The notes: generated from the sequence alone by a model not told the origin. A stretch of 64,000 bases of DNA from Caballeronia sp. M1242 (GCF_017220215.1 NZ_CP071129.1:1302001-1366000); one strand, 5' to 3'. Shown: positions 25,126 through 35,021, numbered from the stretch's first letter. A program made the numbers and translations.

Positions 25126-26367
25126 TCAGCGCGCCTGCGCGTCGACCGACATGCTGTGAATGAACTTGCCGAGGAACGCTTCGCAGGCGGCCAGTTGTTC
25201 GAGCGACACGTACTCGTTCGCCTTGTGCGCCTGCTCGATGTTGCCGGGCCCGCACACGATGCTCGGCACGCCCGCGAGCGCGAAGAGACCCGCCTCGGTG
25301 CCGTACGCGACCTTGCGCTTTTCCTGGTTGCCGGTGAGCGCGCGCACGAGTTGCGTGATGGCGGCCTGTTCGGTGGCATCGAGCCCCGGCGCCGACGCGA
25401 TCTTTGAGAACTCGATCGCTCCGTTCGCGTGCTCCTTCTGCATCTTCGGCACGAGCGTCTCGCGCGTGTACGACTCGATGCGCGCGAAGATGGCTTCCGG
25501 GTCCATCGTCGGGAGATTGCGGAATTCGAAGTCGAAGCTGCATTCGGCGGGCACGGTGTTGAGCGCGTTGCCGCCCTTGATGGTGCTCGTCTGCGCGGTG
25601 GTGAAGGGCACGTCGTACAGTTCGTCGAACGGGCCTTTCGCGCGAAACTCGTCGGCGACATCGCGGATGAAGCAGATGAGGCGCGCCGCATATTCGATGG
25701 CGTTCAGTCCCTTCGGCGTCAGCGACGAATGCGCCGCCGCGCCGCGCACGCAGCAGCGGAACGCGTTGATGCCCTTGTGCGCGATGATCGGGCGCATGGA
25801 CGTCGGTTCGCCGACGATGCAGCCGTCCGGACGCACGCCGCGCTTCTTGAGGTCTTCGATCATCAGCGGCGCGCCTGCGCAGCCGATTTCTTCGTCGTAG
25901 GAAAGCGCGAAGTGGATGGGCTTGGCGAGCTTGGTCGACTGCATGACGGGAAGCATCGCGAGGGCCGCGCCGATGAAGCCTTTCATGTCGCACGCGCCGC
26001 GGCCGTAGAGCAGGCCGTCGCGGACTTCTGGCTTGAACGGATCGCTTGTCCAGTCCTGGCCGTCGACCGGTACGACATCGGTATGACCCGACAGCACGAT
26101 GCCGCCGTTGGTCTCGCCGTCGTGCGCGGGCACGGTCGCGAAGAGATTCGCCCACTGGCCGCGCGGGTCGGTCGTGATGACGGCTTCGATGCCCGATTTG
26201 CGTAAGTCGTCGCGGACGGTTTCGATCAGGCCGAGATTTGGGTTGCGGCTTACCGTGTCGAAGGAAATGAGCCGTTCGATCCACGGCAGGGATTGGGGCG
26301 ACGACGCTTGCCCCTTGCTGGACGGTGAAGAAGCTTCGGAATGCGCCGGATCAGCGACGTATGACAT
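25126..26367 (-). CDS. argE: Acetylornithine deacetylase
   Basis: 413-aa M20-family metallohydrolase that frees ornithine from N-acetylornithine in arginine synthesis. Metal-site motifs: GHTDVVPVDGQDW, YGRGACDMKGFIG, and the catalytic Glu in YDEEIGCAGAP; GEPTSMRPI follows. The N-terminal 25 residues are a Ser-rich addition. ATG at 26367 is preceded by AGGAG at 8 nt. Other M20 deacylases (DapE, succinyl-diaminopimelate) are the alternative, but the motif set and length favour ArgE. Confidence 0.9.
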   Translation of the reverse strand: MSYVADPAHSEASSPSSKGQASSPQSLPWIERLISFDTVSRNPNLGLIETVRDDLRKSGIEAVITTDPRGQWANLFATVPAHDGETNGGIVLSGHTDVVPVDGQDWTSDPFKPEVRDGLLYGRGACDMKGFIGAALAMLPVMQSTKLAKPIHFALSYDEEIGCAGAPLMIEDLKKRGVRPDGCIVGEPTSMRPIIAHKGINAFRCCVRGAAAHSSLTPKGLNAIEYAARLICFIRDVADEFRAKGPFDELYDVPFTTAQTSTIKGGNALNTVPAECSFDFEFRNLPTMDPEAIFARIESYTRETLVPKMQKEHANGAIEFSKIASAPGLDATEQAAITQLVRALTGNQEKRKVAYGTEAGLFALAGVPSIVCGPGNIEQAHKANEYVSLEQLAACEAFLGKFIHSMSVDAQAR

Positions 26368-26504
26368 TTTTTGACTCCTGTCGACCAGTGTGCGGACGCA
26401 GAGCGTCTTTGCTCTGATCGCATGCAGTTGGGATGCGGCGGGTAGGCTTCGATCATACCTCGGATAGCCGCCTTCCCGCAGGCGTTCAAAAACCCGCGAA
26501 GCCT

Positions 26505-29500
26505 TTACCGCACCGCCGCAACAGGCTTCCTCACCGGCCCCCCCAACGCCCGCAACGTCTCCTTCACCGTAGCAATCCGCACCGCCAGATCCGGACTACG
26601 CGTCTCGATACGCAGCTTGTCCTGCCCCGCGAGCTTGATGTGCTTGTTCTTCTGCACCATCTCGATGATCTTCATCGCATCGACGGGCGGATTCGGCACG
26701 AACTGCAACGCGATGGAAAGCTCGGCCGCGTCGATCTTGGATATGCCGAGCGGCTTCGCGGCCAAACGCAGCCGATGCGTCTCCACAAGCGCATGCGCCT
26801 GCGGCGGCAGCTTGCCGAATCGGTCGACGAGTTCTTCGAGGATGCCGTCGATCGCATCGCTCGATTCGCAGTTCGCAAGCCGCTTGTACAGCGACAGACG
26901 CTCCTGCACATCGCCGCAATATTCGGCGGGCAGAATGGCCGGCGCGTGCAGATTGATCTCCGTCGTCGCGGCGAGCGGCGCGTTCAAGTCCGGCTCGCGA
27001 CCGTCCTTCAGCGCGCGCACCGCGTCGTTCAGCATGTCGGTGTAAAGCTGGAAGCCGATCTCGTGAATTTCGCCCGATTGCTTGTCGCCGAGCACTTCGC
27101 CGGTACCGCGAATCTCGAGGTCGTGCATCGCGAGATAGAAGCCGGAGCCGAGTTCCTCCATCTGCTGAATGGCTTCGAGCCGGCGCTGCGCCTGCTTCGT
27201 CAGCGACTGCGGATCATGCACGAGCAAATACGCATACGCCTGATGATGCGAGCGCCCGACGCGCCCGCGCAGCTGATGCAATTGCGCGAGCCCGAACTTG
27301 TCCGCGCGATGCATGATGATCGTGTTCGCGCTCGGCACGTCGATGCCCGTCTCGATGATCGTCGTGCACAGCAGCACGTTCGCGCGCTGGCCGACGAAAT
27401 CGCGCATCACGCGTTCGAGCTCGCGCTCGTGCATCTGCCCGTGCGCGACCGCGATGCGCGCTTCCGGCACGAGCGCCTCCAGCATCGCGCGGCGGTTGTC
27501 GATCGTCTCCACTTCGTTGTGCAGGAAGTACACCTGGCCGCCGCGCTTGAGTTCGCGCAACATCGCCTCGCGGATCACGCCGTCTTCCTCGCGGCGCACG
27601 AAGGTCTTGATCGCGAGACGCTTTTGCGGCGCGGTCGCGATCACCGAGAAATCGCGCAGACCTTCGAGCGCCATGCCGAGCGTTCGCGGAATAGGCGTCG
27701 CGGTCAGCGTGAGAACGTCGACCTCGGCGCGCAGCGCTTTAAGCGCCTCTTTCTGCCGCACGCCAAAGCGGTGTTCCTCGTCAATGATGACCAGCCCGAG
27801 CCGCTTGAACTTCACATCGCTCGACAGGAGCTTGTGCGTGCCGATCACGATATCGACCGAGCCTTCGTTGATCTGCTGCACCGACTGCGACACTTCCTTC
27901 GTGCTCTTGAAGCGCGACAACTCCGCGATACGCACCGGCCAGTCCGCGAAGCGGTCCGTGAAGGTCTGCGTGTGCTGTTCGGCGAGCAGCGTCGTCGGCG
28001 AAAGAATCGCCACCTGCTTGCCCGCCATCACCGCGATGAACGCGGCGCGCAGCGCGACTTCCGTCTTGCCGAAGCCGACATCGCCGCACACGAGGCGGTC
28101 CATCGGCTTGCCGCTCGTCATGTCCGCAATGACCGATGCGATCGCCGCCGCCTGATCCGGCGTTTCCTCGAAGCCGAAGCTCTCCGCGAACTTCGTGTAG
28201 TCGCGCGGATCGAGCTTGAAAGCGAAGCCTTCGCGCGCGGCGCGGCGGGCGTACAGGTTCAGCAACTCGGCGGCGGTATCGCGAATCTGCTGCGCGGCTT
28301 TGCGCTTGGCCTTCTCCCACTGGCCGGAGCCGAGCGTGTGAAGCGGCGCGCTTTCCGGGTCCGCGCCGCTATAGCGCGAGATCACATGCAACTGCGCGAC
28401 CGGCACGTACAACTTCGATTCGTTCTGGTATTCGAGGTGCAGAAACTCGGTCTCGCCTTCGCCGAGGTCCATCGACACGAGGCCCATGTATCGGCCGATG
28501 CCATGCTGCGCATGCACGACCGGATCGCCCACCTTCAATTCGGCGAGGTCGCGCACCATCGAATCGACATTGCTCGCCTGTTCCTGACGCCGCCGCCCGG
28601 CGCGGCGCGCAAGCGGCCCGTACAGTTCGGTCTCCGTGATGATCGAAAGCTCTTCGGCGGGCAGCGCGAAGCCGTTCGCGAGCGGCGCGATGCCGAGCGT
28701 GAACTTCGCGTCGCTCGTGAGCCATTCCTGGAACGTGTCCTGCAACTCGCCGCGCAAGCCGTTGTCCGCGAGCAATTGCTGAATGGTCTCGCGCCGGCCC
28801 GCCGATTCCGCGACGAGCATCACGCGGTTCGGTGTCTGCTCCAGATAGTGACGCAGCGCGAGCAGCGGCTCGTCCGCGTGACGGTCGATGGCAAGGCCCG
28901 GCAGCGGCACGGCCCAGCCGCCTTCGGGCGTCGGCGGAAACTTCAGTTGCGCGAACGGTTTGGCGAACGTGAAGAAGTCATCGTCCGTGAGAAAGAGTCG
29001 GCGCGGCTCCAAGAGCGGACGCTCGCGGTCGTGCGAGAGGAATTCGTAGCGCTGCTTCGTGTCGTGCGTGAAGCGCTTGATCGCGGCGTCGAGATCGCCG
29101 ATGAACGCGAGTTGCGAGCCTTGCGGCAAGTAGTGAAAGAGCGTCGCGGTGTCATCGAAGAAGAGCGGCAGATAGTATTCGATGCCCGCCGACGGCACGC
29201 CGTTGCCGATGTCCTTGTAGATCTGCGAGCGGCTCGGATCGCCCTCGAAAACTTCACGCCAGCGGCTGCGAAACGCGGTGCGTGCCGCTTCGTCGAACGG
29301 AAACTCGCGGCCCGGCAAGAGGCGCACGTCGCGCACCGGATAGAGACTGCGCTGCGTGTCGGGATCGAACGCGCGAATCGAGTCCACTTGATCGTCGAAC
29401 AGGTCGATGCGATACGGCAGCGGCGAGCCCATCGGATACAGGTCGATCAGCGAGCCGCGCACGCAGTATTCGCCCGGCCGCACGACCTGGCTCACGTGCT

Positions 29501-29981
29501 CGTAGCCCGCGAGCGTCAATTGCGCCTTGAGCTTGGCTTCGTCGAGACGCTCGCCTTGCGTGAAAGAGAACGTGTACGCCGCGAGAAAGGACGCGGGCGG
29601 CATGCGATACAGCGCGGTGGTCGCCGGCACGATGAGAATGTCGCAGCGGCCTTCGCCGAGGTCGTGCAGCGTCGCAAGCCGCTCGGAGACGAGATCCTGG
29701 TGCGGCGAGAACGTATCGTAGGGCAGCGTTTCCCAGTCGGGCAAGAGACGCACGCGGGCGTCCGGCGCGAAGTAGGGCAACTCGGCCGCGAGGCGCTGCG
29801 CGTCGACGGCGCTCGCGCAAACCACCGTCAGAAGCGGCACCGCCTCGCGATGCGCCGCGAGGTATCGCGCGATGGCGAGTGCATCGGCGGAGCCGGAAGC
29901 GCCGTCGAAGACGAAACGCTGACCTGCCTTGACGAGCGCGATGGGGGAAGTGGACTGCGCGTTGACGGCTTTCGAAGACAT
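26505..29981 (-). CDS. mfd: Transcription-repair coupling factor
   Basis: 1158-aa ATP-dependent DNA translocase that removes stalled RNA polymerase and recruits UvrA. UvrB-like N-terminal module with LPDWETLPYD; RNA-polymerase interaction domain near residue 490 (GDPVVHAQHGIGRYMGL); RecG-like motor with Walker A GDVGFGKTE near 635, DEEH box in VIIDEEHRFGVRQ near 732, and GRVGRSHHQAYAYL; C-terminal TRCF domain. I chose the ATG at 29981 (MSSKAVNAQ); an in-frame start 11 codons earlier has no support. Divergent from ispD with a shared AT-rich promoter patch. Confidence 0.97.
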   Translation of the reverse strand: MSSKAVNAQSTSPIALVKAGQRFVFDGASGSADALAIARYLAAHREAVPLLTVVCASAVDAQRLAAELPYFAPDARVRLLPDWETLPYDTFSPHQDLVSERLATLHDLGEGRCDILIVPATTALYRMPPASFLAAYTFSFTQGERLDEAKLKAQLTLAGYEHVSQVVRPGEYCVRGSLIDLYPMGSPLPYRIDLFDDQVDSIRAFDPDTQRSLYPVRDVRLLPGREFPFDEAARTAFRSRWREVFEGDPSRSQIYKDIGNGVPSAGIEYYLPLFFDDTATLFHYLPQGSQLAFIGDLDAAIKRFTHDTKQRYEFLSHDRERPLLEPRRLFLTDDDFFTFAKPFAQLKFPPTPEGGWAVPLPGLAIDRHADEPLLALRHYLEQTPNRVMLVAESAGRRETIQQLLADNGLRGELQDTFQEWLTSDAKFTLGIAPLANGFALPAEELSIITETELYGPLARRAGRRRQEQASNVDSMVRDLAELKVGDPVVHAQHGIGRYMGLVSMDLGEGETEFLHLEYQNESKLYVPVAQLHVISRYSGADPESAPLHTLGSGQWEKAKRKAAQQIRDTAAELLNLYARRAAREGFAFKLDPRDYTKFAESFGFEETPDQAAAIASVIADMTSGKPMDRLVCGDVGFGKTEVALRAAFIAVMAGKQVAILSPTTLLAEQHTQTFTDRFADWPVRIAELSRFKSTKEVSQSVQQINEGSVDIVIGTHKLLSSDVKFKRLGLVIIDEEHRFGVRQKEALKALRAEVDVLTLTATPIPRTLGMALEGLRDFSVIATAPQKRLAIKTFVRREEDGVIREAMLRELKRGGQVYFLHNEVETIDNRRAMLEALVPEARIAVAHGQMHERELERVMRDFVGQRANVLLCTTIIETGIDVPSANTIIMHRADKFGLAQLHQLRGRVGRSHHQAYAYLLVHDPQSLTKQAQRRLEAIQQMEELGSGFYLAMHDLEIRGTGEVLGDKQSGEIHEIGFQLYTDMLNDAVRALKDGREPDLNAPLAATTEINLHAPAILPAEYCGDVQERLSLYKRLANCESSDAIDGILEELVDRFGKLPPQAHALVETHRLRLAAKPLGISKIDAAELSIALQFVPNPPVDAMKIIEMVQKNKHIKLAGQDKLRIETRSPDLAVRIATVKETLRALGGPVRKPVAAVR

Positions 29982-30051
29982 AAGGTGTGCATTGAACCGC
30001 CCGCGCGCTGCCACTGAAAAGGCGCGCGCCGGACGTGGTCGCGGAGGACCT

Positions 30052-30059
30052 ATTATAAA
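30052..30059. promoter_or_regulatory. Shared AT-rich promoter patch of mfd and ispD
   Basis: The run ATTATAAA gives a perfect TATAAT on the minus strand (for mfd) and TATAAA on the plus strand (for ispD). The -35 boxes are weak on both sides. Predicted leaders are short, about 65 and 35 nt. Confidence 0.45.
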
Positions 30060-30097
30060 ATCCGGGCTTCACTTTGACTTGGCCACATGATTTTCTC

Positions 30098-30844
30098 GTG
30101 ACTTCGCCCGCCGCCCCGTCTACCACTGCGCGTCTTTTCGCGCTCATTCCCTGCGCCGGAACCGGCAGCCGCTCCGGCGCGCCGATGCCCAAGCAATACC
30201 AGACGGTCGCGGGACGGCCGATGCTCGGCTACACGCTCGCCGCATTCGACGCGTGCCCCGAATTCTCGCAGACACTCGTCGTGCTCGCACCGGACGATCA
30301 TCACTTCGACGCGCGCCGCTTCGCCGGCCTGCGCTTCGTGGTGCAGCGCCGGGGCGGGGCGTCGCGGCAGGCGTCCGTTTATAACGGCCTCGTCGCGCTG
30401 GCGGAATTCGGCGCGCGCGACGACGACTGGGTGCTCGTGCACGACGCCGCGCGCCCCGGCATCACGCCCGAGCTGATTCGCAAGCTCGTCACCGAAGTGC
30501 GCGACGATCCCGTCGGCGGCATTCTCGCGCTGCCGGTCGCGGATACGCTAAAGCGCGTCGCACCGACCATGCCCGATGCGCCGGCGGGCGGCGCGCGCAT
30601 CGCGCGGACAGAATCGCGCGACGGCTTGTGGCAGGCGCAGACGCCGCAGATGTTCCGGCTCGGCATGTTGCGCGAAGCGATCGACCGTGCGCGCCATGAC
30701 GGCCACGACCTCACGGACGAAGCCAGCGCCATCGAATGGCTCGGCCACTCGCCGAAGCTTGTGCAGGGCAGCCTGCGCAACTTCAAGGTGACTTATCCGG
30801 AAGACTTCGGTCTCGCCAGCGCGATCCTCTCGGCGCGCGCCTGA
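30098..30844 (+). CDS. ispD: 2-C-methyl-D-erythritol 4-phosphate cytidylyltransferase
   Basis: 248-aa enzyme of the MEP isoprenoid pathway; couples CTP and MEP. The nucleotide-binding loop is [19 protein letters not shown] (the Gly-rich/PKQY signature), and [10 protein letters not shown] is the second substrate motif. I favour the GTG at 30098 (MTSPAAPS); an in-frame TTG at 30074 is less likely. Followed by ispF after 34 nt, the usual pairing, here as separate genes and not the fused IspDF. Confidence 0.94.
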   Translation: MTSPAAPSTTARLFALIPCAGTGSRSGAPMPKQYQTVAGRPMLGYTLAAFDACPEFSQTLVVLAPDDHHFDARRFAGLRFVVQRRGGASRQASVYNGLVALAEFGARDDDWVLVHDAARPGITPELIRKLVTEVRDDPVGGILALPVADTLKRVAPTMPDAPAGGARIARTESRDGLWQAQTPQMFRLGMLREAIDRARHDGHDLTDEASAIEWLGHSPKLVQGSLRNFKVTYPEDFGLASAILSARA

Positions 30845-30878
30845 CGGACCGCTCACTCTCTACTGCTAGGTGGCATCG

Positions 30879-31370
30879 ATGGATTTCAGAATCGGACAGG
30901 GGTACGACGTGCATCAGCTCGTCGAAGGGCGCGAGCTCATCATCGGCGGCGTGACGATTCCGTACGAACGCGGCCTGCTCGGCCATTCGGATGCCGACGT
31001 GTTGCTGCACGCGATCACCGACGCGTTGTTTGGCGCGGCGGCGCTCGGCGACATCGGCCGGCATTTTCCGGATACGGCCACCGAGTTCGCCGGCGCGAAC
31101 AGCCGCGTGCTGCTGCGCGAGGCGGCCAAGCGCGTGTCGGAAGCGGGCTTCGCGATTGCGAATGTCGACAGCACCGTGATCGCGCAGGCGCCGAAGCTGA
31201 GTCCGCATATCGAAGCGATGCGCGAGAACATCGCCGCCGACCTCGATCTACCGGTCGATCGCGTCAACGTCAAGGCGAAGACCAACGAGAAGCTCGGCTA
31301 TCTCGGCCGCAAGGAAGGCATCGAGGCGCAGGCGGCCGTGCTGTTGCGGCGCACGTCGATCGATCATTGA
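30879..31370 (+). CDS. ispF: 2-C-methyl-D-erythritol 2,4-cyclodiphosphate synthase
   Basis: 163-aa trimeric zinc enzyme, next step but one after IspD in the MEP pathway. Metal ligands Asp10 and His12 in GYDVHQL, and the [30 protein letters not shown] segment in the family register; [14 protein letters not shown] near the end. I chose the ATG at 30879 with AGGTGG upstream over a GTG three codons earlier. Confidence 0.97.
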   Translation: MDFRIGQGYDVHQLVEGRELIIGGVTIPYERGLLGHSDADVLLHAITDALFGAAALGDIGRHFPDTATEFAGANSRVLLREAAKRVSEAGFAIANVDSTVIAQAPKLSPHIEAMRENIAADLDLPVDRVNVKAKTNEKLGYLGRKEGIEAQAAVLLRRTSIDH

Positions 31371-31376
31371 GCGAGC

Positions 31377-31403
31377 GACGCCACGCGCGAACGACGTGGC
31401 GTC
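31377..31403. terminator. Hairpin between ispF and ahpD
   Basis: Perfect 9-bp stem GACGCCACG / CGTGGCGTC between convergent genes. No T run, so termination activity is uncertain. Confidence 0.45.
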
Positions 31404-31423
31404 TGCCTGCGTCGAGGGGCGCG

Positions 31424-31948
31424 TTACTTCCCTTCGGCTTCAATCGCGAGCGCCACCGCGCCGATCACCGCGGCGATGCGGCCGACATCGCGCAGTTGCG
31501 TCGTCGACATGCCCTCGGTCACGAGATTCTCGTAGTGCGATTTCACGCAGAAATGGCACTTACCGATGATCGACGCCGCAAGCGCGTACATCTCGAAGCG
31601 CCGCTTGTCCACGCCGCCGTGCGACGCGTACGCGTTCATGCGTAGCCCGGCGGGCTGCGTCTTCAGGTCGGCGTTGTCGGCCATCTCAAGATACGGATAC
31701 CAGACGTTGTTCATGCCCATCAGCGCCGCCGCCGTGAGCGCCGCGTTCGTCTCTTCGGGCGAGAGCACGCCGGCATTGCGAATGATCGACACGAGCTTCG
31801 TCGCCTTGGCCGCGTAAGCCGCAGCGAGCGCGACGCCCACCGCGTCATTGCCTTCGAGCGACGAACGGGCGATCGTGCCGTCGACGTTCAGGCGAATGTC
31901 TTTCGCGTAATCGGGGACCAGCTCCTTGATCGACGACAGGAATTCCAT
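31424..31948 (-). CDS. ahpD: Alkyl hydroperoxidase AhpD
   Basis: 174-aa AhpD core protein. It uses a dithiol to reduce AhpC or to destroy peroxides itself. The relay residues known from the mycobacterial enzyme are all here: Glu119, Cys131, His132, Cys134 and His138 in IGKCHFCVKSHYEN. In Mycobacterium AhpD takes electrons through dihydrolipoamide. It lies 97 nt after ahpC with a terminator between them, so it is probably made at a lower level than AhpC. Confidence 0.95.
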   Translation of the reverse strand: MEFLSSIKELVPDYAKDIRLNVDGTIARSSLEGNDAVGVALAAAYAAKATKLVSIIRNAGVLSPEETNAALTAAALMGMNNVWYPYLEMADNADLKTQPAGLRMNAYASHGGVDKRRFEMYALAASIIGKCHFCVKSHYENLVTEGMSTTQLRDVGRIAAVIGAVALAIEAEGK

Positions 31949-31972
31949 TGATTTCTCCTATTCGATGGCGTT

Positions 31973-32019
31973 AAAAAAGCCCGCCGGCTCCCGAGCTTGC
32001 ACTCGAAAGAAGGCGGGCT
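31973..32019 (-). terminator. Terminator/attenuator between ahpC and ahpD
   Basis: On the minus strand AGCCCGCC pairs with GGCGGGCT across a 25-nt structured loop, followed by TTTTTT. Placed 26 nt after the ahpC stop. Confidence 0.75.
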
Positions 32020-32045
32020 CACGCATGCGCTCGTGTGCCTTCGCT

Positions 32046-32594
32046 TTAGAGCGTCGCGCCGCCGACCGCGCGGTTGCACGGGCACAGCTCGTCGGTTTGC
32101 AGGCCGTCCAGAATGCGTAGCACTTCTTCCGGATTGCGGCCCACGTTCAGGTTATTGACCGACACGTGCTGAATGACGTTGTCCGGATCGACGATGAACG
32201 TGGCGCGCAACGCGACGCCCGCTTCCTTGTCGCGCACGCCGAGCTGGTCGATGAGTTCGCCCTTCACGTCGCCGAACGAATAGTGGTTCAGCTTGTTCAG
32301 GTCCTTATGCTCGCGGCGCCATGCGAGCTTCACGAATTCGTTGTCGACGCTGCCGCCCATCAGCACGGCGTCGCGGTCTTCGAAGTCCTTCGCGAGCTTG
32401 CCAAACTCGACGATTTCGGTCGGGCACACGAACGTGAAGTCCTTCGGATAGAAGTAGATGATCTTCCACTTGCCCGGAAACGATTGCTCGGTGATTTCCT
32501 CGAAAGCGGACTGGCCGTTTTCCTCGTGGTTGTTGAAGCCGGGTTTTGCAGCGGTGACGGTGAATGCTTCGACTTTATCGCCAACGGTCTTCAT
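32046..32594 (-). CDS. ahpC: Peroxiredoxin AhpC (AhpD-dependent subfamily)
   Basis: 182-aa 2-Cys peroxiredoxin that reduces alkyl hydroperoxides and peroxynitrite. Peroxidatic Cys57 in FTFVCPTEIVEF; two C-terminal cysteines Cys171 and Cys173 in DELCPCNR. This Cys-x-Cys tail and length match the mycobacterial-type AhpC (Cys61, Cys174, Cys176), which works with AhpD, and differ from the enterobacterial AhpC that uses AhpF. The neighbour is indeed ahpD. ATG at 32594 follows AGGAG. OxyR control is usual in the family; I could not identify an OxyR site. Confidence 0.95.
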   Translation of the reverse strand: MKTVGDKVEAFTVTAAKPGFNNHEENGQSAFEEITEQSFPGKWKIIYFYPKDFTFVCPTEIVEFGKLAKDFEDRDAVLMGGSVDNEFVKLAWRREHKDLNKLNHYSFGDVKGELIDQLGVRDKEAGVALRATFIVDPDNVIQHVSVNNLNVGRNPEEVLRILDGLQTDELCPCNRAVGGATL

Positions 32595-32806
32595 GCAACG
32601 CTCCTGTGTTCGTTGAAAGGACAACTCAAGCCAAACTACCGGAAAGCGGTAACGCGTGCATGACAGTTGCCATGAATGCCGCGCGTCGTAACGGATCATC
32701 ATAACCCCACGGCAGAACCGCTTCAAAAGGTTTGCCCAATGACGCGGATAGCTTTTTTCGAACGTGCCAGCGAGTCGCGGGTTGAACGCGCAGGTAAATA
32801 CGCGGG

Positions 32807-34177
32807 CTAGTCGCGCGGGCCGTCGAAGCGCGCGCCCTTCATCTGCGGGAAGTCGATGGTCACTTCGAAGCCCGGCAGCGGCGTGCGATTGCGCAGCCTG
32901 AGCGCGCCGCGCTGGCGCGTGACGAGCCGCTGCACGATCGCCATGCCGAGACCCGTGCCGTTCGCCTGCGTGCGCGCCGCATCGACGCGATAGAACGGCC
33001 GCGTGATGAGCGCCACCTGATCGTCGGGGATGCCGAGACCTTCGTCCATCACGGACAGCTCGACGCGCCCGTGCGCCACGCGCGTTTGCAGCGTGATGCG
33101 CGCGATATCGTCGCGTTCGCTGCGGCCATACTTACGCGCGTTTTCGAGCAGATTGCCGACGACGCGCCTTGCATCTGTCGGATCGCCCTCGATGACCGCG
33201 CCCGGCGCGAGGTCCGTGCGCATTACGACGCCTTCGTCCGCCTGAAAGCGCGCCGCGAGTTCACTCGCGATCATCGAGAGATCGACGGCTTCGGGCATGC
33301 GCTGCATCGGCCGCGCGTAGTCCAGGAAGCGCCCGATGATCATGTCCATCTGCTCGATGTCGTCGATCATCGCGAGCTTGGTCGCTTCGTCCGACGGACT
33401 CATTTCCGTTTCGAGCCGCAGGCGCGCGAGCGGCGTGCGCAGGTCGTGCGAGATGCCGGCGAGCATCAGCGCGCGGTCCGCTTCGAGCTGTTCGAGGTCC
33501 TGCACCATCTGGTTGAAGCTGCGGTTGGTTTCGGCCGCGACGCCCATGCCGCGTTCCGGCAACGGCTCAGGCGACTGTCCGGAACCGACCTTGCGCGCCG
33601 CGAGCGCGAGCCGCGCGAACGGCCGGTTCACGAGACTCGTGATGAATGCCGCGCCGAAAAGCGACAGCGCGAGCGCGAACACGCCCCAGCCGGCCCATTG
33701 CAGGCCCGTGACAGTGTCGAGCTGATCGCGGTCGAGCGCGACCCAGTAGTCGTCGTCGTCGATCTTGAAGCTGATCCACACGCCCGGAATGTCGTTGACC
33801 GACTGCGCGATGATCGTGTCGTTGCCGAGCCGCCCGCGCACGTCGCGCTCGATCAGCCGGTTGAGCGATTCGTCCGGCTGGAGCTTGTATTTGTCCGTGG
33901 TCTCGCGCGGATATACGCGCACGCCTTCGTTGCTTTCCAGATCCTGAAGCAGCGCGCGGCGCAGATCGGGATCGGAATAGAGAAGGGCGGTGCGCGTGAG
34001 CTTCACGACGGCGACGAGCTGAAGCGCCACGCGCTGCGCGCGCGGCTCGCGTTCGATCACGCGAAAGCTCTGAAACCAGGCGGTGAGGCTAACCGCGATG
34101 AGCAGCGCGATCAGCGCGAAAGTTCGCCAGAACAGGCCGCCGAACGCAAGCGCCAGAAGCCGCCTGTCGATGCGCAT
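32807..34177 (-). CDS. envZ: Sensor histidine kinase, EnvZ type
   Basis: 456-aa inner-membrane kinase. Helix 1 about 18-36, periplasmic sensor region to about 160, helix 2 about 162-182, HAMP to about 235, HisKA with His244 in GISHDLRTPLARL (E. coli EnvZ His243), and a C-terminal ATPase domain with NLLENARKYGR, DEGLGIP and GTGLGMAIV. The partner response regulator gene ompR lies immediately upstream on the same strand (84-nt gap). Confidence 0.92.
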   Translation of the reverse strand: MRIDRRLLALAFGGLFWRTFALIALLIAVSLTAWFQSFRVIEREPRAQRVALQLVAVVKLTRTALLYSDPDLRRALLQDLESNEGVRVYPRETTDKYKLQPDESLNRLIERDVRGRLGNDTIIAQSVNDIPGVWISFKIDDDDYWVALDRDQLDTVTGLQWAGWGVFALALSLFGAAFITSLVNRPFARLALAARKVGSGQSPEPLPERGMGVAAETNRSFNQMVQDLEQLEADRALMLAGISHDLRTPLARLRLETEMSPSDEATKLAMIDDIEQMDMIIGRFLDYARPMQRMPEAVDLSMIASELAARFQADEGVVMRTDLAPGAVIEGDPTDARRVVGNLLENARKYGRSERDDIARITLQTRVAHGRVELSVMDEGLGIPDDQVALITRPFYRVDAARTQANGTGLGMAIVQRLVTRQRGALRLRNRTPLPGFEVTIDFPQMKGARFDGPRD

Positions 34178-34261
34178 GGGTCTATCGGGTTCCGCTCGGT
34201 GAAGGGGATAAAGCGTATCGGACTCGCTTGAAGTGCGTGGGACTAGGCGGCGCGACGCGCT

Positions 34262-34987
34262 TTAGGCTGCGCCGTCGGGAATGAAGACGTAGCCGAGGCC
34301 CCACACCGTCTGAATGAAGCGCGGGCTGCTCGGATCCGGCTCGATCAGCTTGCGCAGACGGGAAATCTGCACGTCGAGGCTGCGATCGAACACTTCGTAT
34401 TCACGGCCGCGCGCGAGTTCCATCAGCTTTTCGCGCGACAGCGGCTGGCGCGGATGACGCGCGAACACCTTGAGCACCGAGAATTCGCCGGTGGTCAGCG
34501 GAATCTCCTGGCCATTCTTGGTCAGCGTGCGCGTGGCGAGATTCAGCGCGAATTCGCCGAACTCGAACACTTCCGTGGTCTCGGACGGCGCGCCGGGCAA
34601 CTCCGACGGCGTCTGGCGTCGCAGCACCGCATGAATGCGCGCGACGAGTTCACGCGGATTGAAAGGCTTCGGCAGATAGTCGTCCGCGCCCATTTCCAGA
34701 CCGACGATGCGGTCCACGTCTTCGCCCTTCGCCGTCAGCATGATGATGGGCGTGCGGTCGTTGCTGCCGCGCAGACGGCGGCAGATGGAAAGGCCGTCTT
34801 CGCCGGGCAGCATGAGGTCCAGCACGAGCAGGTCGAAACGCTCGCGCACCCAAAGCTTATTCATCGACGGGGCGTTTTCCGCCACATACACGTTGAAGCC
34901 CTGCTCGCCGAGATAACGCCGAAGCAGATCGCGCAGGCGCGGATCGTCATCGACTACCAGAATTTTCGAAGGATTTTTGGTTTCCAT
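34262..34987 (-). CDS. ompR: Response regulator, OmpR type
   Basis: 241-aa DNA-binding response regulator. Receiver: acidic pair in VVDDDPRLRD, phosphoacceptor Asp57 in LLVLDLMLPGEDG, then MLTAKGED and lysine in YLPKPFNPREL. C-terminal winged helix with PLTTGEFSVLKVF, SREKLMELARGRE and VWGLGYVF. With envZ it forms an osmotic/envelope two-component system. Several TGTAACA-like sites lie 35-70 nt upstream of its start and may be an autoregulatory operator. Confidence 0.94.
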   Translation of the reverse strand: METKNPSKILVVDDDPRLRDLLRRYLGEQGFNVYVAENAPSMNKLWVRERFDLLVLDLMLPGEDGLSICRRLRGSNDRTPIIMLTAKGEDVDRIVGLEMGADDYLPKPFNPRELVARIHAVLRRQTPSELPGAPSETTEVFEFGEFALNLATRTLTKNGQEIPLTTGEFSVLKVFARHPRQPLSREKLMELARGREYEVFDRSLDVQISRLRKLIEPDPSSPRFIQTVWGLGYVFIPDGAA

Positions 34988-35021
34988 GGCGGCATCTTAG
35001 CGCGTTTGTTCAAGCGCCGAG

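Noticed and set aside
26433..30017. A 1194-codon open frame antisense to mfd, and similar long antisense frames over arnA/arnD (1913-3916), arnT (7551-9254), lon (49254-51683) and ppiD (52550-54604)
   Set aside because: They are mirror frames of strongly supported genes, very rich in Arg, His and Val, with no domain or ribosome site. GC-rich codon use opens them by default.
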